Of a DNA stretch of 64,000 bases, positions 1-7,846 are shown one piece after another. A program made the position numbers and the translations under genes. This DNA is from Nitrospiria bacterium (GTDB lineage: Bacteria; Nitrospirota; UBA9217), in the NCBI GenBank assembly GCA_919902495.1, contig CAKKRC010000012.1, forward strand, positions 1 through 64,000, written 5' to 3'. The notes beneath the pieces were generated by a model. That model had not been told where the DNA came from. It made no database searches and saw nothing but the letters and a program-made list of their open reading frames with translations. Each line of letters opens with the position of its first letter. The first letter of the stretch is position 1.

Positions 1-893
1 GCCTGATGGCGTTCGTGGACGAGGCGCACGGCCCGCACCTCAAGTTCAATCCCAAGCTGCCCAAGTGCGCCCTCGAGGCCGGAGCGGACATGTGCGTCCA
101 GTCCACCCACAAGATCGTGGGCGGCATGACCCAGGCCTCGATGCTCCACGCGAACGCCGGGAGGGTCAACATCGACGACGTGACGAACACCCTGAAGCTC
201 CTCCAGACCACGAGCCCGTCGTACATCCTGATGGCGTCCCTGGACCTGGCGCGCATGCAGATGGCGACGGAAGGCAAGAAGCTCCTGAACCGCACCATCA
301 AGCTGGCCGAGGACGCCCGGACCGAGATCAACAAGATACCGGGCATCACCTGCTTCACCAAGGACCGCGCGAAACAGGCCGGTATGGCCGATATGGACGT
401 GACCAAGATCACCATCACCGTGTCGGACCTCGGGCTGTCGGGCTATCACGTCTCCCAGATCCTGAACAACCGGTTCGGCATCCAGGTGGAGATGGCGGAC
501 CCGTTCCATGTGCTCGTGATCGTGTCCATCGGCGACCGGCAGGACGACCTGAACCGGCTTGTCGCCGCGCTGCAGCAGATATCGGCCGAGCCAGGCCTCC
601 AGGGGGCGCTCCTGCCCCTCGACAAGGTCCATCCGCCGGCACTGACGAACAAGTTCGTCATGACTCCCCGCGACGCCTTCTATTCCGACAGTGAACTGGT
701 CGATGTGAACAATTCCGTCGGCAGGGTCTCGACGGAGATCGTCACCGTCTACCCGCCCGGCATCCCGCTCCTGGTCCCGGGGGAAGAGATCTCCCAGGAA
801 GCCCTCAACTACCTTCAGAACATGGCCGGCCTCGGCGCCATCATCGACGGCCTGAACGAGAACAACTCGCTCGTGCGCGTGGCCAGGATCTAG
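1..893 (+). CDS. Orn/Lys/Arg decarboxylase family protein, 5' truncated by window edge
   Basis: This is the C-terminal part of a PLP-dependent fold-type I decarboxylase of the Orn/Lys/Arg family, which removes the carboxyl group from a basic amino acid to give a diamine or agmatine. The reading frame is open from the first bases (codons begin at base 3), so the true start lies upstream. The visible part begins at the PLP-ring aspartate segment (VDEAHG) and continues to the Schiff-base lysine motif STHKIVGGMTQASMLH. The C-terminal Orn/Lys/Arg domain follows, with the typical ending YPPGIPLLVPGE. About 296 residues are visible, compared with roughly 480 for short family members. Substrate (arginine, lysine or ornithine) cannot be fixed from this fragment. 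The gene ends in TAG and is followed by an inverted-repeat element. Confidence 0.9.
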   Translation, partial: LMAFVDEAHGPHLKFNPKLPKCALEAGADMCVQSTHKIVGGMTQASMLHANAGRVNIDDVTNTLKLLQTTSPSYILMASLDLARMQMATEGKKLLNRTIKLAEDARTEINKIPGITCFTKDRAKQAGMADMDVTKITITVSDLGLSGYHVSQILNNRFGIQVEMADPFHVLVIVSIGDRQDDLNRLVAALQQISAEPGLQGALLPLDKVHPPALTNKFVMTPRDAFYSDSELVDVNNSVGRVSTEIVTVYPPGIPLLVPGEEISQEALNYLQNMAGLGAIIDGLNENNSLVRVARI

Positions 894-918
894 CTAAAAA
901 AATCACGCAGGACAAGAT

Positions 919-991
919 TTTTGACAGGATAACAGGATTTACAGGATTTTATGAAGTCCTTATCCTCCGTTATCCTGTGATCCTGTCAAAA
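919..991. repeat. Imperfect inverted repeat in intergenic gap
   Basis: The 12-base arm TTTTGACAGGAT at 919-930 is mirrored by ATCCTGTCAAAA at 980-991, and the sequence between continues to pair imperfectly around CAGGAT repeats. It is followed directly by a TTTGCG-type repeat. There is no T-run expected of an intrinsic terminator. It looks like a short palindromic interspersed element. Confidence 0.6.
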
Positions 992-1054
992 TTGATCTTT
1001 GGTTCCGGCTTGTCCGGGTCAGTTAGTTATGGTTTCAAAACTAGAGTTTAAGGA

Positions 1055-1087
1055 TTTCTTTGCGCCCTTTGCGGCTTTGCGAGAGAT
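1055..1087. repeat. TTTGCG-family interspersed repeat, copy 1
   Basis: The segment reads TTTCTTTGCGCCC then TTTGCGGCTTTGCGAGAG. Closely similar segments occur near 5640, at 60342-60416 and at 62873-63043, always between genes. It lies upstream of the likely start codon of the AhpD-like gene, and this is why that gene is not started further upstream. Confidence 0.7.
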
Positions 1088-1149
1088 GCATTTGGGTTTT
1101 TAGTTCCAGCTTGTCAGGATCAGGAACTACGTCGTCATGGGGGGGCACA

Positions 1150-1617
1150 ATGAGGGAAGAGCGGAAAAAGCGTCTTATTAAGAAGGCCAGGTCCAAGCCG
1201 GCCTTGATTCGCGAAGCCAAAGCTATGCTGTGCAAGGCCGAATTGACCGACGCGATCACTGATGCGATGGTGAATGACCGTGGCGAGCTGGGCTATGTCC
1301 TGAGCGTGCTGAAGGAGCGGCCCCGCACCTTTAATCCCTATCTCCTCAAAGGCATGACCGTCTACAAGGAGCCGAAGGCCCTGGACAAGAAAACTGCGGA
1401 GCTGGTGGCGGTAGGCGCGGCAGCGGCTCTCCACTGCGAACATTGCCTCGAAGCGCACATGGGCCGGGCTATTGCCGAGGGCGCGACGCTCGACGAGATC
1501 ATGGACACACTGCTCGTTGCCGGCTCGATCGCGGAGTCGTCGCTTTACTCGGTCGCGTTCCGGAAGTACAAGCAGCTGGAAGGGAAGATGAAGAAAGGCG
1601 GCGCGGAAAAAGGGTAG
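1150..1617 (+). CDS. Carboxymuconolactone decarboxylase / AhpD-like protein
   Basis: This 155-residue protein belongs to the AhpD/CMD all-helical superfamily. The diagnostic CxxC-x3-H signature is seen as CEHCLEAH in the second half of the protein; in AhpD-type members the two cysteines and the histidine carry out thiol redox chemistry or reduction of peroxides. The rest (about 70 residues before the motif) is the usual lead-in helices ending with KGMTVYKEP. I chose ATG 1150, preceded by a G-rich tract, because the longer reading frame from 1060 would run through an interspersed repeat. Which electron donor or substrate it uses cannot be told. The gene stands alone. Confidence 0.8.
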   Translation: MREERKKRLIKKARSKPALIREAKAMLCKAELTDAITDAMVNDRGELGYVLSVLKERPRTFNPYLLKGMTVYKEPKALDKKTAELVAVGAAAALHCEHCLEAHMGRAIAEGATLDEIMDTLLVAGSIAESSLYSVAFRKYKQLEGKMKKGGAEKG

Positions 1618-1756
1618 CGCCACTTCATTATAGCTTTATGGACTCATAGTTTCAGAAACTGAATCGTGCAAATAGCAGGCGGGACTCTTGAAAATTCTGG
1701 CAATATGCGACTAAATAAACGTACTGTTATGCAGGGACTAAAATAAAGAGAAAACA

Positions 1757-3322
1757 ATGAACGTTGTATTTACACAGTTATATCAAGATGTCTGCGAAGT
1801 ATGGTTTGGCATCCAAAAAGCCGATGTTCAGATTACGTTAGCAGCACCCGATGCGCAACAATTGTATCAGATTGAAGACCTTGAGTTAGGTTTATGTACG
1901 AAACGGTTCCAACGTAATGGAAGCGATGCCTTACTGCTTGTTTGCACGAGGAAAGGCTCGGATACTCAAAGTGTTGACCTGGCTTTTTGGATACTTCCAG
2001 ATCTTATTGTAGGGGTGACAGGACTAGAGCCGTTAGTGCTTCTTCAACTGCTTGCAACTCGATTTGGACTGTCGCTTCGCGTTGGCAATCAAGTTAATAA
2101 GTTTGTTTTTCGCGAAACGATTACAATAAATGGCCCAATGGAGGCTAATCAGATAGTTCAAATTATCAACCCAGAGAATCACAGTTTTGTGCAATCCATA
2201 TTTATAAAAGTTTCAGAGGATAGTCGTGGGCACCACATTCACTTAGCATTAGCATACTGTATTGATACGGATGAGTACATTAAATGGCTCTTGCAGACGC
2301 AGTCTGTAGGCGAAGTAAGCTTTCAGATAGCTCCTCAACTACGAAGGCTAGTAACCCCATTATCGCTAATAAGTTCTAGTGGTGCGTTGACGTTTTCTAT
2401 GAATTATAATCAGCTGCAAGAAGGTCGTGCGGGCAAATTATTTCGTGTTGAATGTGCGGATTACTATCTGGAGGTTGGCTTTACACCCACGCATTTTTAC
2501 ATCTCGCGTAGCGGTGAGACTCTCGAAAGGGATCTTCGATTGTCTAGTGGGCCAACAGGTGAAGCCTGTTTCTTCGCAATGTGGGATCCCAATCGGCTTC
2601 ACATAGTATTGCTCGACGAAGCTTATAATCAATTACTATTAGGTGGTAAAGAGCCATTACAAGCGGTTAGAGAGTGCACAAGTATAATTAATACTAAAGT
2701 GGTTTTGCCACCGGCTTCTTTAATTAATGCAGTAAGAAGGTTAGTCGTTCTACCAATCATGCAGTATCAATCAATAAGTGATTTATGCCAACAAGTAGCC
2801 GCCGCATTGGACACTATTCCGGATAAGATAATCACCACAAATATGTACAGTGCTTTTTGGGATAACCAATATGAGAGCCGCAAACTCAAGTTAAGAACAC
2901 CAAAGAGGGAACCAGAAATTCATCCTACAATCCATGGATTGCTATTTGATATAGCTATTGCCAAGAATCTAGAAGTTTCGCCTGAATACCAAATCGCCGG
3001 AGGTCGGCTAGATTTCTTGTTTACGGGGAATCTTACAACCGGAGAGACAGTTTCTGTCTGTGTAGAATTCAAACACGCTCATAGCGCCGACCTCATTCAT
3101 GGATTAATTGAGCAGCTTCCTGCCTATATGAGAGCAAAGGGGTGCGATTTTGGGATTTACTGTGTCATGTACTTTAAAGGTCCAGATTTTCAACAACCAG
3201 TTCAATATGATGATCACTCGTTACATTTGAAATTAGTGGCTACACGTAATGCCGCTGGCTTAGATAACATTAAAATATGCATATTTGACATATCGCGCCA
3301 AAAGTCGCCAAGCCGAACATGA
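1757..3322 (+). CDS. Uncharacterised protein with C-terminal PD-(D/E)XK nuclease-like motif
   Basis: This 521-residue protein has no family I can name over its first 400 residues. Near the C-terminus it shows the core of a restriction-endonuclease-like fold: GGRLDFLF (Asp about residue 419), then a strand ending in VEFK (Glu 437, Lys 439), the D...ExK pattern of PD-(D/E)XK enzymes, after a helix-rich HGLLFDIAIAK segment. Such domains cut or bind DNA in restriction, phage defence and mobile elements. ATG 1757 follows the purine-rich AAAGAGAAAAC. Base composition is clearly more AT-rich than the flanking genes, and the broken RuBisCO-like fragment and vapBC lie just downstream, so this is probably acquired DNA. 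No signal peptide or membrane segment is seen. A non-catalytic role remains possible. Confidence 0.6.
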   Translation: MNVVFTQLYQDVCEVWFGIQKADVQITLAAPDAQQLYQIEDLELGLCTKRFQRNGSDALLLVCTRKGSDTQSVDLAFWILPDLIVGVTGLEPLVLLQLLATRFGLSLRVGNQVNKFVFRETITINGPMEANQIVQIINPENHSFVQSIFIKVSEDSRGHHIHLALAYCIDTDEYIKWLLQTQSVGEVSFQIAPQLRRLVTPLSLISSSGALTFSMNYNQLQEGRAGKLFRVECADYYLEVGFTPTHFYISRSGETLERDLRLSSGPTGEACFFAMWDPNRLHIVLLDEAYNQLLLGGKEPLQAVRECTSIINTKVVLPPASLINAVRRLVVLPIMQYQSISDLCQQVAAALDTIPDKIITTNMYSAFWDNQYESRKLKLRTPKREPEIHPTIHGLLFDIAIAKNLEVSPEYQIAGGRLDFLFTGNLTTGETVSVCVEFKHAHSADLIHGLIEQLPAYMRAKGCDFGIYCVMYFKGPDFQQPVQYDDHSLHLKLVATRNAAGLDNIKICIFDISRQKSPSRT

Positions 3323-3401
3323 TTTGAGGATTCATTAGGTTAATTGGTTTTGTCTTTTAGATATTTTCCCGTAGCTAATTGCAATACATTAATTTCAGTT
3401 T

Positions 3402-3493
3402 ATGATCATCCAAAAGACCTGTACCCCTCATCGATGTTCTCGGGCGACCGCTTCCCCGTCACCTACCGCATCTTTGGCAGCGAGAAGGACGCG
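3402..3493 (+). pseudogene. Broken duplicate of the 5' end of the RuBisCO-like gene
   Basis: About 90 bases starting ATGATCATCCAAAAGACCTG match the first 30 codons of the intact RuBisCO-like gene at 4352 with only scattered differences. The remnant has one C fewer in the C-run after codon 8, which shifts the frame, and similarity stops after the codons for GSEKDA. The intact copy uses TTG where the remnant has ATG. The vapBC pair lies between the two copies. I read this as the leftover of a disrupted gene or a partial duplication. Confidence 0.75.
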
Positions 3494-3590
3494 CACTTCA
3501 TAGGGCCAGGTCTACTTTGTTGTCATTGATCCACCGATAACGATGGTCGAAGTAACAGATGTAGTCGTACATTCGGGTTATCGTTTTTTC

Positions 3591-3612
3591 GGGCGGGCCA
3601 TCAGGCCTGCCC
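3591..3612 (+). terminator. Possible intrinsic terminator before vapBC
   Basis: GGGCGGGCC and GGCCTGCCC form a 9-base stem (one G-U pair) with loop ATCA, followed by GGTCCTTTTAA. The T-run is short and offset, so termination may be weak. Confidence 0.4.
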
Positions 3613-3648
3613 GGTCCTTTTAAGCGGTTCGAAGGTGTGAAAAACGAC

Positions 3649-3684
3649 TTGACATATATACAATATATAGTATTTTGTATATAT
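3649..3684 (+). promoter_or_regulatory. vapBC promoter with overlapping operator palindrome
   Basis: TTGACA at 3649-3654 is spaced 16 bases from TATTTT at 3671-3676. Overlapping it is a 10-base inverted repeat, ATATATACAA (3654-3663) and TTGTATATAT (3675-3684), separated by 11 bases. This matches the usual layout of toxin-antitoxin autoregulation, where the antitoxin or complex binds a palindrome over its own promoter. Confidence 0.65.
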
Positions 3685-3708
3685 CGTTATTGTGTGGAGG
3701 GATATATC

Positions 3709-3915
3709 ATGAAAACCATTGTTGACCTGGATGAGGACACGCTGCGTGAGGTCATGGAGGTTTCCAAGTCCAAGACAAAAAAAGGCGCCATTGTGATCGC
3801 TCTGAATGAATACCTGCGGCTAAAAAAACGGCAGGAACTGAAGTCCATGATCGGTAATTACAAGGAATTTGATCTCACCCGCGATGATCTCAGGAAGATG
3901 CGCCATGGGAGATGA
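3709..3915 (+). CDS. vapB: VapB-family antitoxin
   Basis: This 68-residue protein begins MKTIVDLDEDTLREVME and carries a short ribbon-helix-helix-like DNA-binding region followed by a charged tail ending LRKMRHGR, as in VapB antitoxins (type II, VapB/Mnt-like group with the TKKGAIVIALNEYLR helix). It would neutralise the downstream PIN-domain toxin and repress its own promoter. ATG 3709 is preceded by GTGGAGGG; a longer reading frame from 3637 would include the promoter and operator and is unlikely. It overlaps the toxin gene by 11 bases, the usual translational coupling of such pairs. Confidence 0.85.
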   Translation: MKTIVDLDEDTLREVMEVSKSKTKKGAIVIALNEYLRLKKRQELKSMIGNYKEFDLTRDDLRKMRHGR

Positions 3916-4327
3916 TGTTCTGGTCGACACATCGGCCTGGATCGCGAGCTTCCGTGAAAAGGGCAATGACAAGCTCAAGGACTTCCTCCGGTCCGCTCTT
4001 GAGCTTGATCATGTTGTGACGACAAACATCGTTGTCCTGGAACTGCTCCAGGGATGCAAAGCGCGGAAGGAATATAATGCATTAAAGGAGCGGCTTGATA
4101 TTCTGCCGCTCTTTGCGCTTGATGAAAACGCCTGGGCGCTTGCCTACGAGGCCGGATATGGGCTGAGAAGGAAAGGCATCACCGTGCCGACGGTGGACAT
4201 TCTCATCTGTTCTATTGCAAAGGCTCATGCTCTCAAGGTCCTTCATCATGACGATCATATGAGATCTTTGGCGCGGGAACTGGGCATCAAAGCGGTGGAC
4301 TTCCTGAAGACAGGCGAAGATTCATAA
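3905..4327 (+). CDS. vapC: VapC-family PIN-domain toxin ribonuclease
   Basis: This 140-residue PIN-domain protein is the toxin partner of the antitoxin just upstream. VapC toxins are Mg-dependent RNases, often cutting tRNA or rRNA. The acidic active-site set is visible: Asp 8 in VDTSAW, Glu in VLELLQG, Asp in TVDILI and Asp in HHDDH. Length is normal for the family. The start ATG at 3905 lies inside the end of vapB (11-base overlap). The pair sits between two copies of the RuBisCO-like gene 5' end, which suggests it came in with a rearrangement there. Confidence 0.88.
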   Translation: MGDDVLVDTSAWIASFREKGNDKLKDFLRSALELDHVVTTNIVVLELLQGCKARKEYNALKERLDILPLFALDENAWALAYEAGYGLRRKGITVPTVDILICSIAKAHALKVLHHDDHMRSLARELGIKAVDFLKTGEDS

Positions 4328-4351
4328 GAATGAGCAACAGGAGATCTATTC

Positions 4352-5506
4352 TTGATCATCCAAAAGACCTGCACCCCCTCATCGCTATTCTCCGGCGAAC
4401 GTTTCTCCGTCACCTACCGCATCTACGGCATCGAGAAGGACGCTCGCGCCAAAGCTGAGGACATCTGCATCGAGCAGACCGTGGAGTTCCCGGCCGAGTG
4501 CGTGGGGGAGGGGACGATCCGCGACCATGTGTTCGGCAGGATCGAGTCCTTCGAGCTCTACGATAAGGCGAGCTTCCGCGCCATCATCAGCTACGCCGTC
4601 GAGATCGCGGCAGGCGAGCTGACGCAGCTCCTGAACGTCATCTTCGGCAACACGAGCATCAAGCCCGGCATCCGCGTCGAACATCTTGACCTGCCTTCAT
4701 CACTTCTGAACACCTTCAAAGGCCCGCGCTTCGGCAGGGATGGGATCCGCAGACTTCTGAACGTGCCCACCCGCCCGCTCCTTTCAACAGCCATCAAACC
4801 CATGGGCCATTCAAGCGAGGAGTTTGCCGACTTGGCGTACCGCTTCGCGTTGGGCGGCATGGACATGATAAAGGACGACCACGGCCTGACCGACCAGGGT
4901 TGTTCGCCCTTCGAGGAGCGGGTCGAACTCTGCGCCGCAGCGGTCAATAAGGCGAGCAAAGAGACAGGCCAGCCTTCTATATATATAGCGAACATAACTG
5001 CACCGCGCCGCGATGTCATCAAACGGGCCCGTTTCGCGAAGGCCGCGGGCGCAGGCGGCATCATGGTCGCACCGGGCATCATCGGGTTCGATCTCATGCG
5101 CGAGCTTGCCGACGACGACAGCATCGGCCTCCCCATCCTGACGCACCCGGCGCTCCAGGGAAGCTTCGTGACCGGACAGGGCGGCATGTCCCACGGCGTC
5201 ATCTTCGGCCAGCTTGCACGCCTCGCTGGTTCCGACGCGACCATCTTCCCGAACTTCGGCGGAAGGTTCTCCTTCAGCCGCGAGGAATGCGCCGACATCG
5301 TGCACGGAACCGCCGAGCCCATGGGCCATCTCAAGACCATCTTCCCGGCGCCCGGCGGCGGGATGAGCCTGGAGCGCGTGCCCGAAATGCTTGAGACCTA
5401 CGGCAAGGACCTCATTTTCCTGATCGGCGGCGGGCTGTTCAAGCATGGGCCGGACCTGGTGGAGAACTGCCGGCACTTCAGGAAGATGGTGGAGAAGATC
5501 GGGTAG
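4352..5506 (+). CDS. RuBisCO-like protein (form IV), large-subunit family
   Basis: This 384-residue protein has the RuBisCO large-subunit fold: an N-terminal domain to about residue 125, then the TIM barrel. The lysine equivalent to K175 is kept (Lys 149 in STAIKPMG) and so is the carbamylation-site lysine (Lys 174 in MIKDDHG) with the following Asp pair, but the metal-binding glutamate equivalent to E204 is His 177. Loop 6 (GKLEGE in true RuBisCO) reads GGRFSF. It is therefore not a CO2-fixing RuBisCO. Form IV proteins act as isomerases or decarboxylases on sugar-phosphate-like substrates; the substrate here is unknown. The TTG start at 4352 is supported by AGGAG seven to eleven bases upstream. 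A ketopantoate reductase-like gene follows at 5705, possibly functionally linked. Confidence 0.85.
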   Translation: MIIQKTCTPSSLFSGERFSVTYRIYGIEKDARAKAEDICIEQTVEFPAECVGEGTIRDHVFGRIESFELYDKASFRAIISYAVEIAAGELTQLLNVIFGNTSIKPGIRVEHLDLPSSLLNTFKGPRFGRDGIRRLLNVPTRPLLSTAIKPMGHSSEEFADLAYRFALGGMDMIKDDHGLTDQGCSPFEERVELCAAAVNKASKETGQPSIYIANITAPRRDVIKRARFAKAAGAGGIMVAPGIIGFDLMRELADDDSIGLPILTHPALQGSFVTGQGGMSHGVIFGQLARLAGSDATIFPNFGGRFSFSREECADIVHGTAEPMGHLKTIFPAPGGGMSLERVPEMLETYGKDLIFLIGGGLFKHGPDLVENCRHFRKMVEKIG

Positions 5507-5632
5507 GAGCTTGACTGGGGTCTTCAGTCTGGACAAGGAGAGCCAAAACAACATGACCATGGAACCGCGAATGCGCGAGGGTGCGCGAAGGAAAGCTTTG
5601 AAGTCTTTACTTGAATCAAAACGAATGCAGTT

Positions 5633-5669
5633 CTTGACGTCTTTGCGGCCTTTGCGTTTGCGAGAGACG
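5633..5669. repeat. TTTGCG-family interspersed repeat, copy 2
   Basis: CTTTGCGGCC followed by TTTGCGTTTGCGAGAGACG resembles the copy at 1055-1087. A degenerate reverse partner rich in GCGCGAAGG lies about 50 bases upstream (5567-5605), so the element may be a loose palindrome. It separates the RuBisCO-like and reductase genes. Confidence 0.6.
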
Positions 5670-5704
5670 CCTATCTTTTTCAGTTATTCTTGATTAGGCC
5701 ATCT

Positions 5705-6664
5705 ATGCCTTATACCATCCTCATCACGGGCCTCGGCGCGCTCGGCACGGTCTTCGCGACCATGCTCAAGAAGGCAGGCCACACGGTCCACGCCCTCACG
5801 CGGGAAAAGTATATCCCTGTTCTTGCTGACCGGCGGACGCGCGTCACCGGCATCTGGGGCGGGCACGAGGCAACACTCGACGGCCTTCACGTTTCCATCG
5901 ATCCCCTTAAGAATATTCCCCTTGACCTCATCATCCTCACCGTAAAATCCTACGACACTGCAGCGGCCATCGAACAGGTGAAGCCGCTTGTGGGAAAGGA
6001 CACTCTCGTGATCGTCGCCCAGAACGGTTACGGCAACTATGAGACCGTTGCCGCTGCTGTCGGAAAAGAACACACGCTCCTGGCGCGGATCATCTTTGGC
6101 GTCAAGCTGCCTGCGCCTGGCCGCGCCGAGGTCACGGTCATCGCCGACGATGTTCGCATCGGCCAGCCGCATAACGCTGTCGATCCCGACCGGATCAAGG
6201 CCATCGCACGAGCGATCAGCAGTGCCGGCATCCCGACCGCCTACGCAGAGAACGTCGCCGCCATACTCTGGGACAAGATACTGTACAACGCGGCGCTGAA
6301 CCCGCTCGGCGCTGTGCTCGAGTGCACGTATGGCCAGCTCGCGGAGAACGCGGGCACGCGGCAGGTGATGGACCGGATCATCGACGAGATCTTCCTGGTC
6401 GCGGAGGCCCACGGGATGCCGCTTAACTGGAAAACGCCCGAGGAGTACCGCCGGCATTTCTATACCAATCTCGTCCCTCCCACGGCAAAGCATTTCCCTT
6501 CAATGTATTACGACGTCAAGGCGGGCAAGCGGCTCGAGATCGACGCCTTGAACGGCGCTATTGTTAAACTCGCTCACGAGAAAGGGATCAGCGTTCCGGT
6601 GAACGAGACCATAACGTCGCTCATCAAGACGAAAGAGACGATGTCCTCGCGTCAGCCCGGATGA
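5705..6664 (+). CDS. panE: 2-dehydropantoate 2-reductase (ApbA/PanE family)
   Basis: This 319-residue protein is an NADPH-dependent reductase of the ApbA/PanE family, which turns ketopantoate into pantoate for coenzyme A synthesis. The Rossmann motif GLGALGTVFA opens the protein. The second domain has the family signature WDKILYNAALNPLGAV with the catalytic lysine, and ends with a helical segment (RLEIDALNGAIVKLAHEKGI) that contributes substrate contacts. ATG 5705 starts the usual MPYTILITG; a TTG at 5690 would add five residues. Family members with other 2-keto acid substrates exist, and the neighbouring RuBisCO-like gene leaves open a role other than CoA synthesis. Confidence 0.8.
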   Translation: MPYTILITGLGALGTVFATMLKKAGHTVHALTREKYIPVLADRRTRVTGIWGGHEATLDGLHVSIDPLKNIPLDLIILTVKSYDTAAAIEQVKPLVGKDTLVIVAQNGYGNYETVAAAVGKEHTLLARIIFGVKLPAPGRAEVTVIADDVRIGQPHNAVDPDRIKAIARAISSAGIPTAYAENVAAILWDKILYNAALNPLGAVLECTYGQLAENAGTRQVMDRIIDEIFLVAEAHGMPLNWKTPEEYRRHFYTNLVPPTAKHFPSMYYDVKAGKRLEIDALNGAIVKLAHEKGISVPVNETITSLIKTKETMSSRQPG

Positions 6665-6725
6665 TCGTGCGCAAAGCGATGCAACTGCTTCCTCCCTCTT
6701 CAGGGATTCATAGTTTCGAATATCA

Positions 6726-6754
6726 TTGACACTGGCCGTTCCTTTTGCTACTGT
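6726..6754 (+). promoter_or_regulatory. Sigma-70 type promoter for secreted protein gene
   Basis: TTGACA at 6726-6731, a 17-base spacer and TACTGT at 6749-6754 give a good match to the consensus. Transcription would start near 6761, leaving about 70 bases of leader before ATG 6834. Confidence 0.55.
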
Positions 6755-6833
6755 CATACAGGGGCCTGTCACCAGTGAGAGCATCTTCGTTTTCATCCAT
6801 CAGGCCAGAATATAAGGAGCGAAAGGAGATCCC

Positions 6834-7748
6834 ATGAAACTGCGTACGATCATCAGTGTTGCACTGGCCAGTCTCGTTCTCTTCACCGTTGTTTCGATCG
6901 CCCAGGCAGAGGGGCTGAAGCCCTTTGTGCTCGGAGCGGAGCCGCAGCAGGCAGATGTCGATCAAACGGCCGCCGCGGTGCGGACCGCCCTGCTGGGCCA
7001 GGGTTTCGAGGTGGCAGGGAGCTACGCGCCTTATCCGAACGCCGTGGTGATCATCGTGACCAGCGAGGCGCTCAAGGCCAACGCCGCTAAGAGCGACTTC
7101 GGCGGGTACGGCGCCGCCATGCGTGTTGCCGTGACGAAGGTGAAGGACAAGGTCCAGGTGTCCTATACCAATCCTCCGTATCTTGCCGCTGCCTACCGGA
7201 TGAAGGGGAACCTTGAGGACGTGAAGGCAAAGCTGGAGGCCGCGCTGGGAAAACAGAAGGAATACGGTTCCGAGGACGGGATCAAGGAAAAAAGCCTGCG
7301 CAAGTACAATTACATGATGGGCATGGCCAAGTTCGACAGTCTCGGCGACCATGAGCTGGCGGAGTTCAAGACCTTCGCGGAGGCTTTGAGCGCCGTCGAG
7401 GCGGGCCTTGCTGCGGGCAAGTCGGGCGTGACCAAGGTGTACCGCGTCGATGTCCCGGGCAAGGAAGAGGCCGTCTACGGCGTGGCCATCGCCAAGGGAA
7501 AGGGCGGCGACAAGTACGTCATGGACTACATCGACTTCGGCGACGTAAAATCAACGGCGCATCTTCCCTACGAGGTCCTGGTGTCGGGGAACAAGGTGTA
7601 TCACCTCTTCGCCAAGTTCCGTATCGCCATCAGCTTTCCGGACCTCAGCATGATGGGCAGCAACAGCTTCATGTCCATCATGAGCGCGCCGGGGGCCATC
7701 AAGGAATCGCTCACCGAGACGGTAACGCCGGCCAGCGAGAAGAAATAA
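6834..7748 (+). CDS. Secreted protein of unknown function
   Basis: This 304-residue protein starts with a clear Sec signal peptide (hydrophobic core then SIAQAEG, cleavage likely after AQA) and so acts in the periplasm or outside. The mature N-terminal 120 residues alternate strands and helices with a pattern reminiscent of DUF302-like folds (VDQTAAAVRTALLGQGFEV), but I cannot assign the family with confidence. The central part is rich in Gly and Lys and the C-terminal part has hydrophobic stretches around FRIAISFPDLSMMG. A strong ribosome site (AAGGAGCGAAAGGAG) precedes ATG 6834. A consensus promoter lies upstream and a hairpin with T-run follows, so it is a single-gene unit. Confidence 0.65.
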   Translation: MKLRTIISVALASLVLFTVVSIAQAEGLKPFVLGAEPQQADVDQTAAAVRTALLGQGFEVAGSYAPYPNAVVIIVTSEALKANAAKSDFGGYGAAMRVAVTKVKDKVQVSYTNPPYLAAAYRMKGNLEDVKAKLEAALGKQKEYGSEDGIKEKSLRKYNYMMGMAKFDSLGDHELAEFKTFAEALSAVEAGLAAGKSGVTKVYRVDVPGKEEAVYGVAIAKGKGGDKYVMDYIDFGDVKSTAHLPYEVLVSGNKVYHLFAKFRIAISFPDLSMMGSNSFMSIMSAPGAIKESLTETVTPASEKK

Positions 7749-7766
7749 GCGACCGAAGATCTACCG

Positions 7767-7824
7767 GGGTCATATCCCACGTGTGCCAGTGGCATCCATG
7801 GCGGGATATGGCCCTGCCTTTTTT
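7767..7824 (+). terminator. Probable intrinsic terminator after secreted protein gene
   Basis: GGTCATATCCC (7768-7778) pairs with GGGATATGGCC (7803-7813) around a 24-base loop that itself contains smaller pairs, followed by CTGCCTTTTTTG. The long loop makes it imperfect. Confidence 0.5.
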
Positions 7825-7846
7825 GTTCGTAGCATCGCATCCTTCT

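Noticed and set aside
4352-5506. Functional carbon-fixing RuBisCO
   Set aside because: The E204-equivalent is His, loop 6 is changed and the length is short; no phosphoribulokinase is near.
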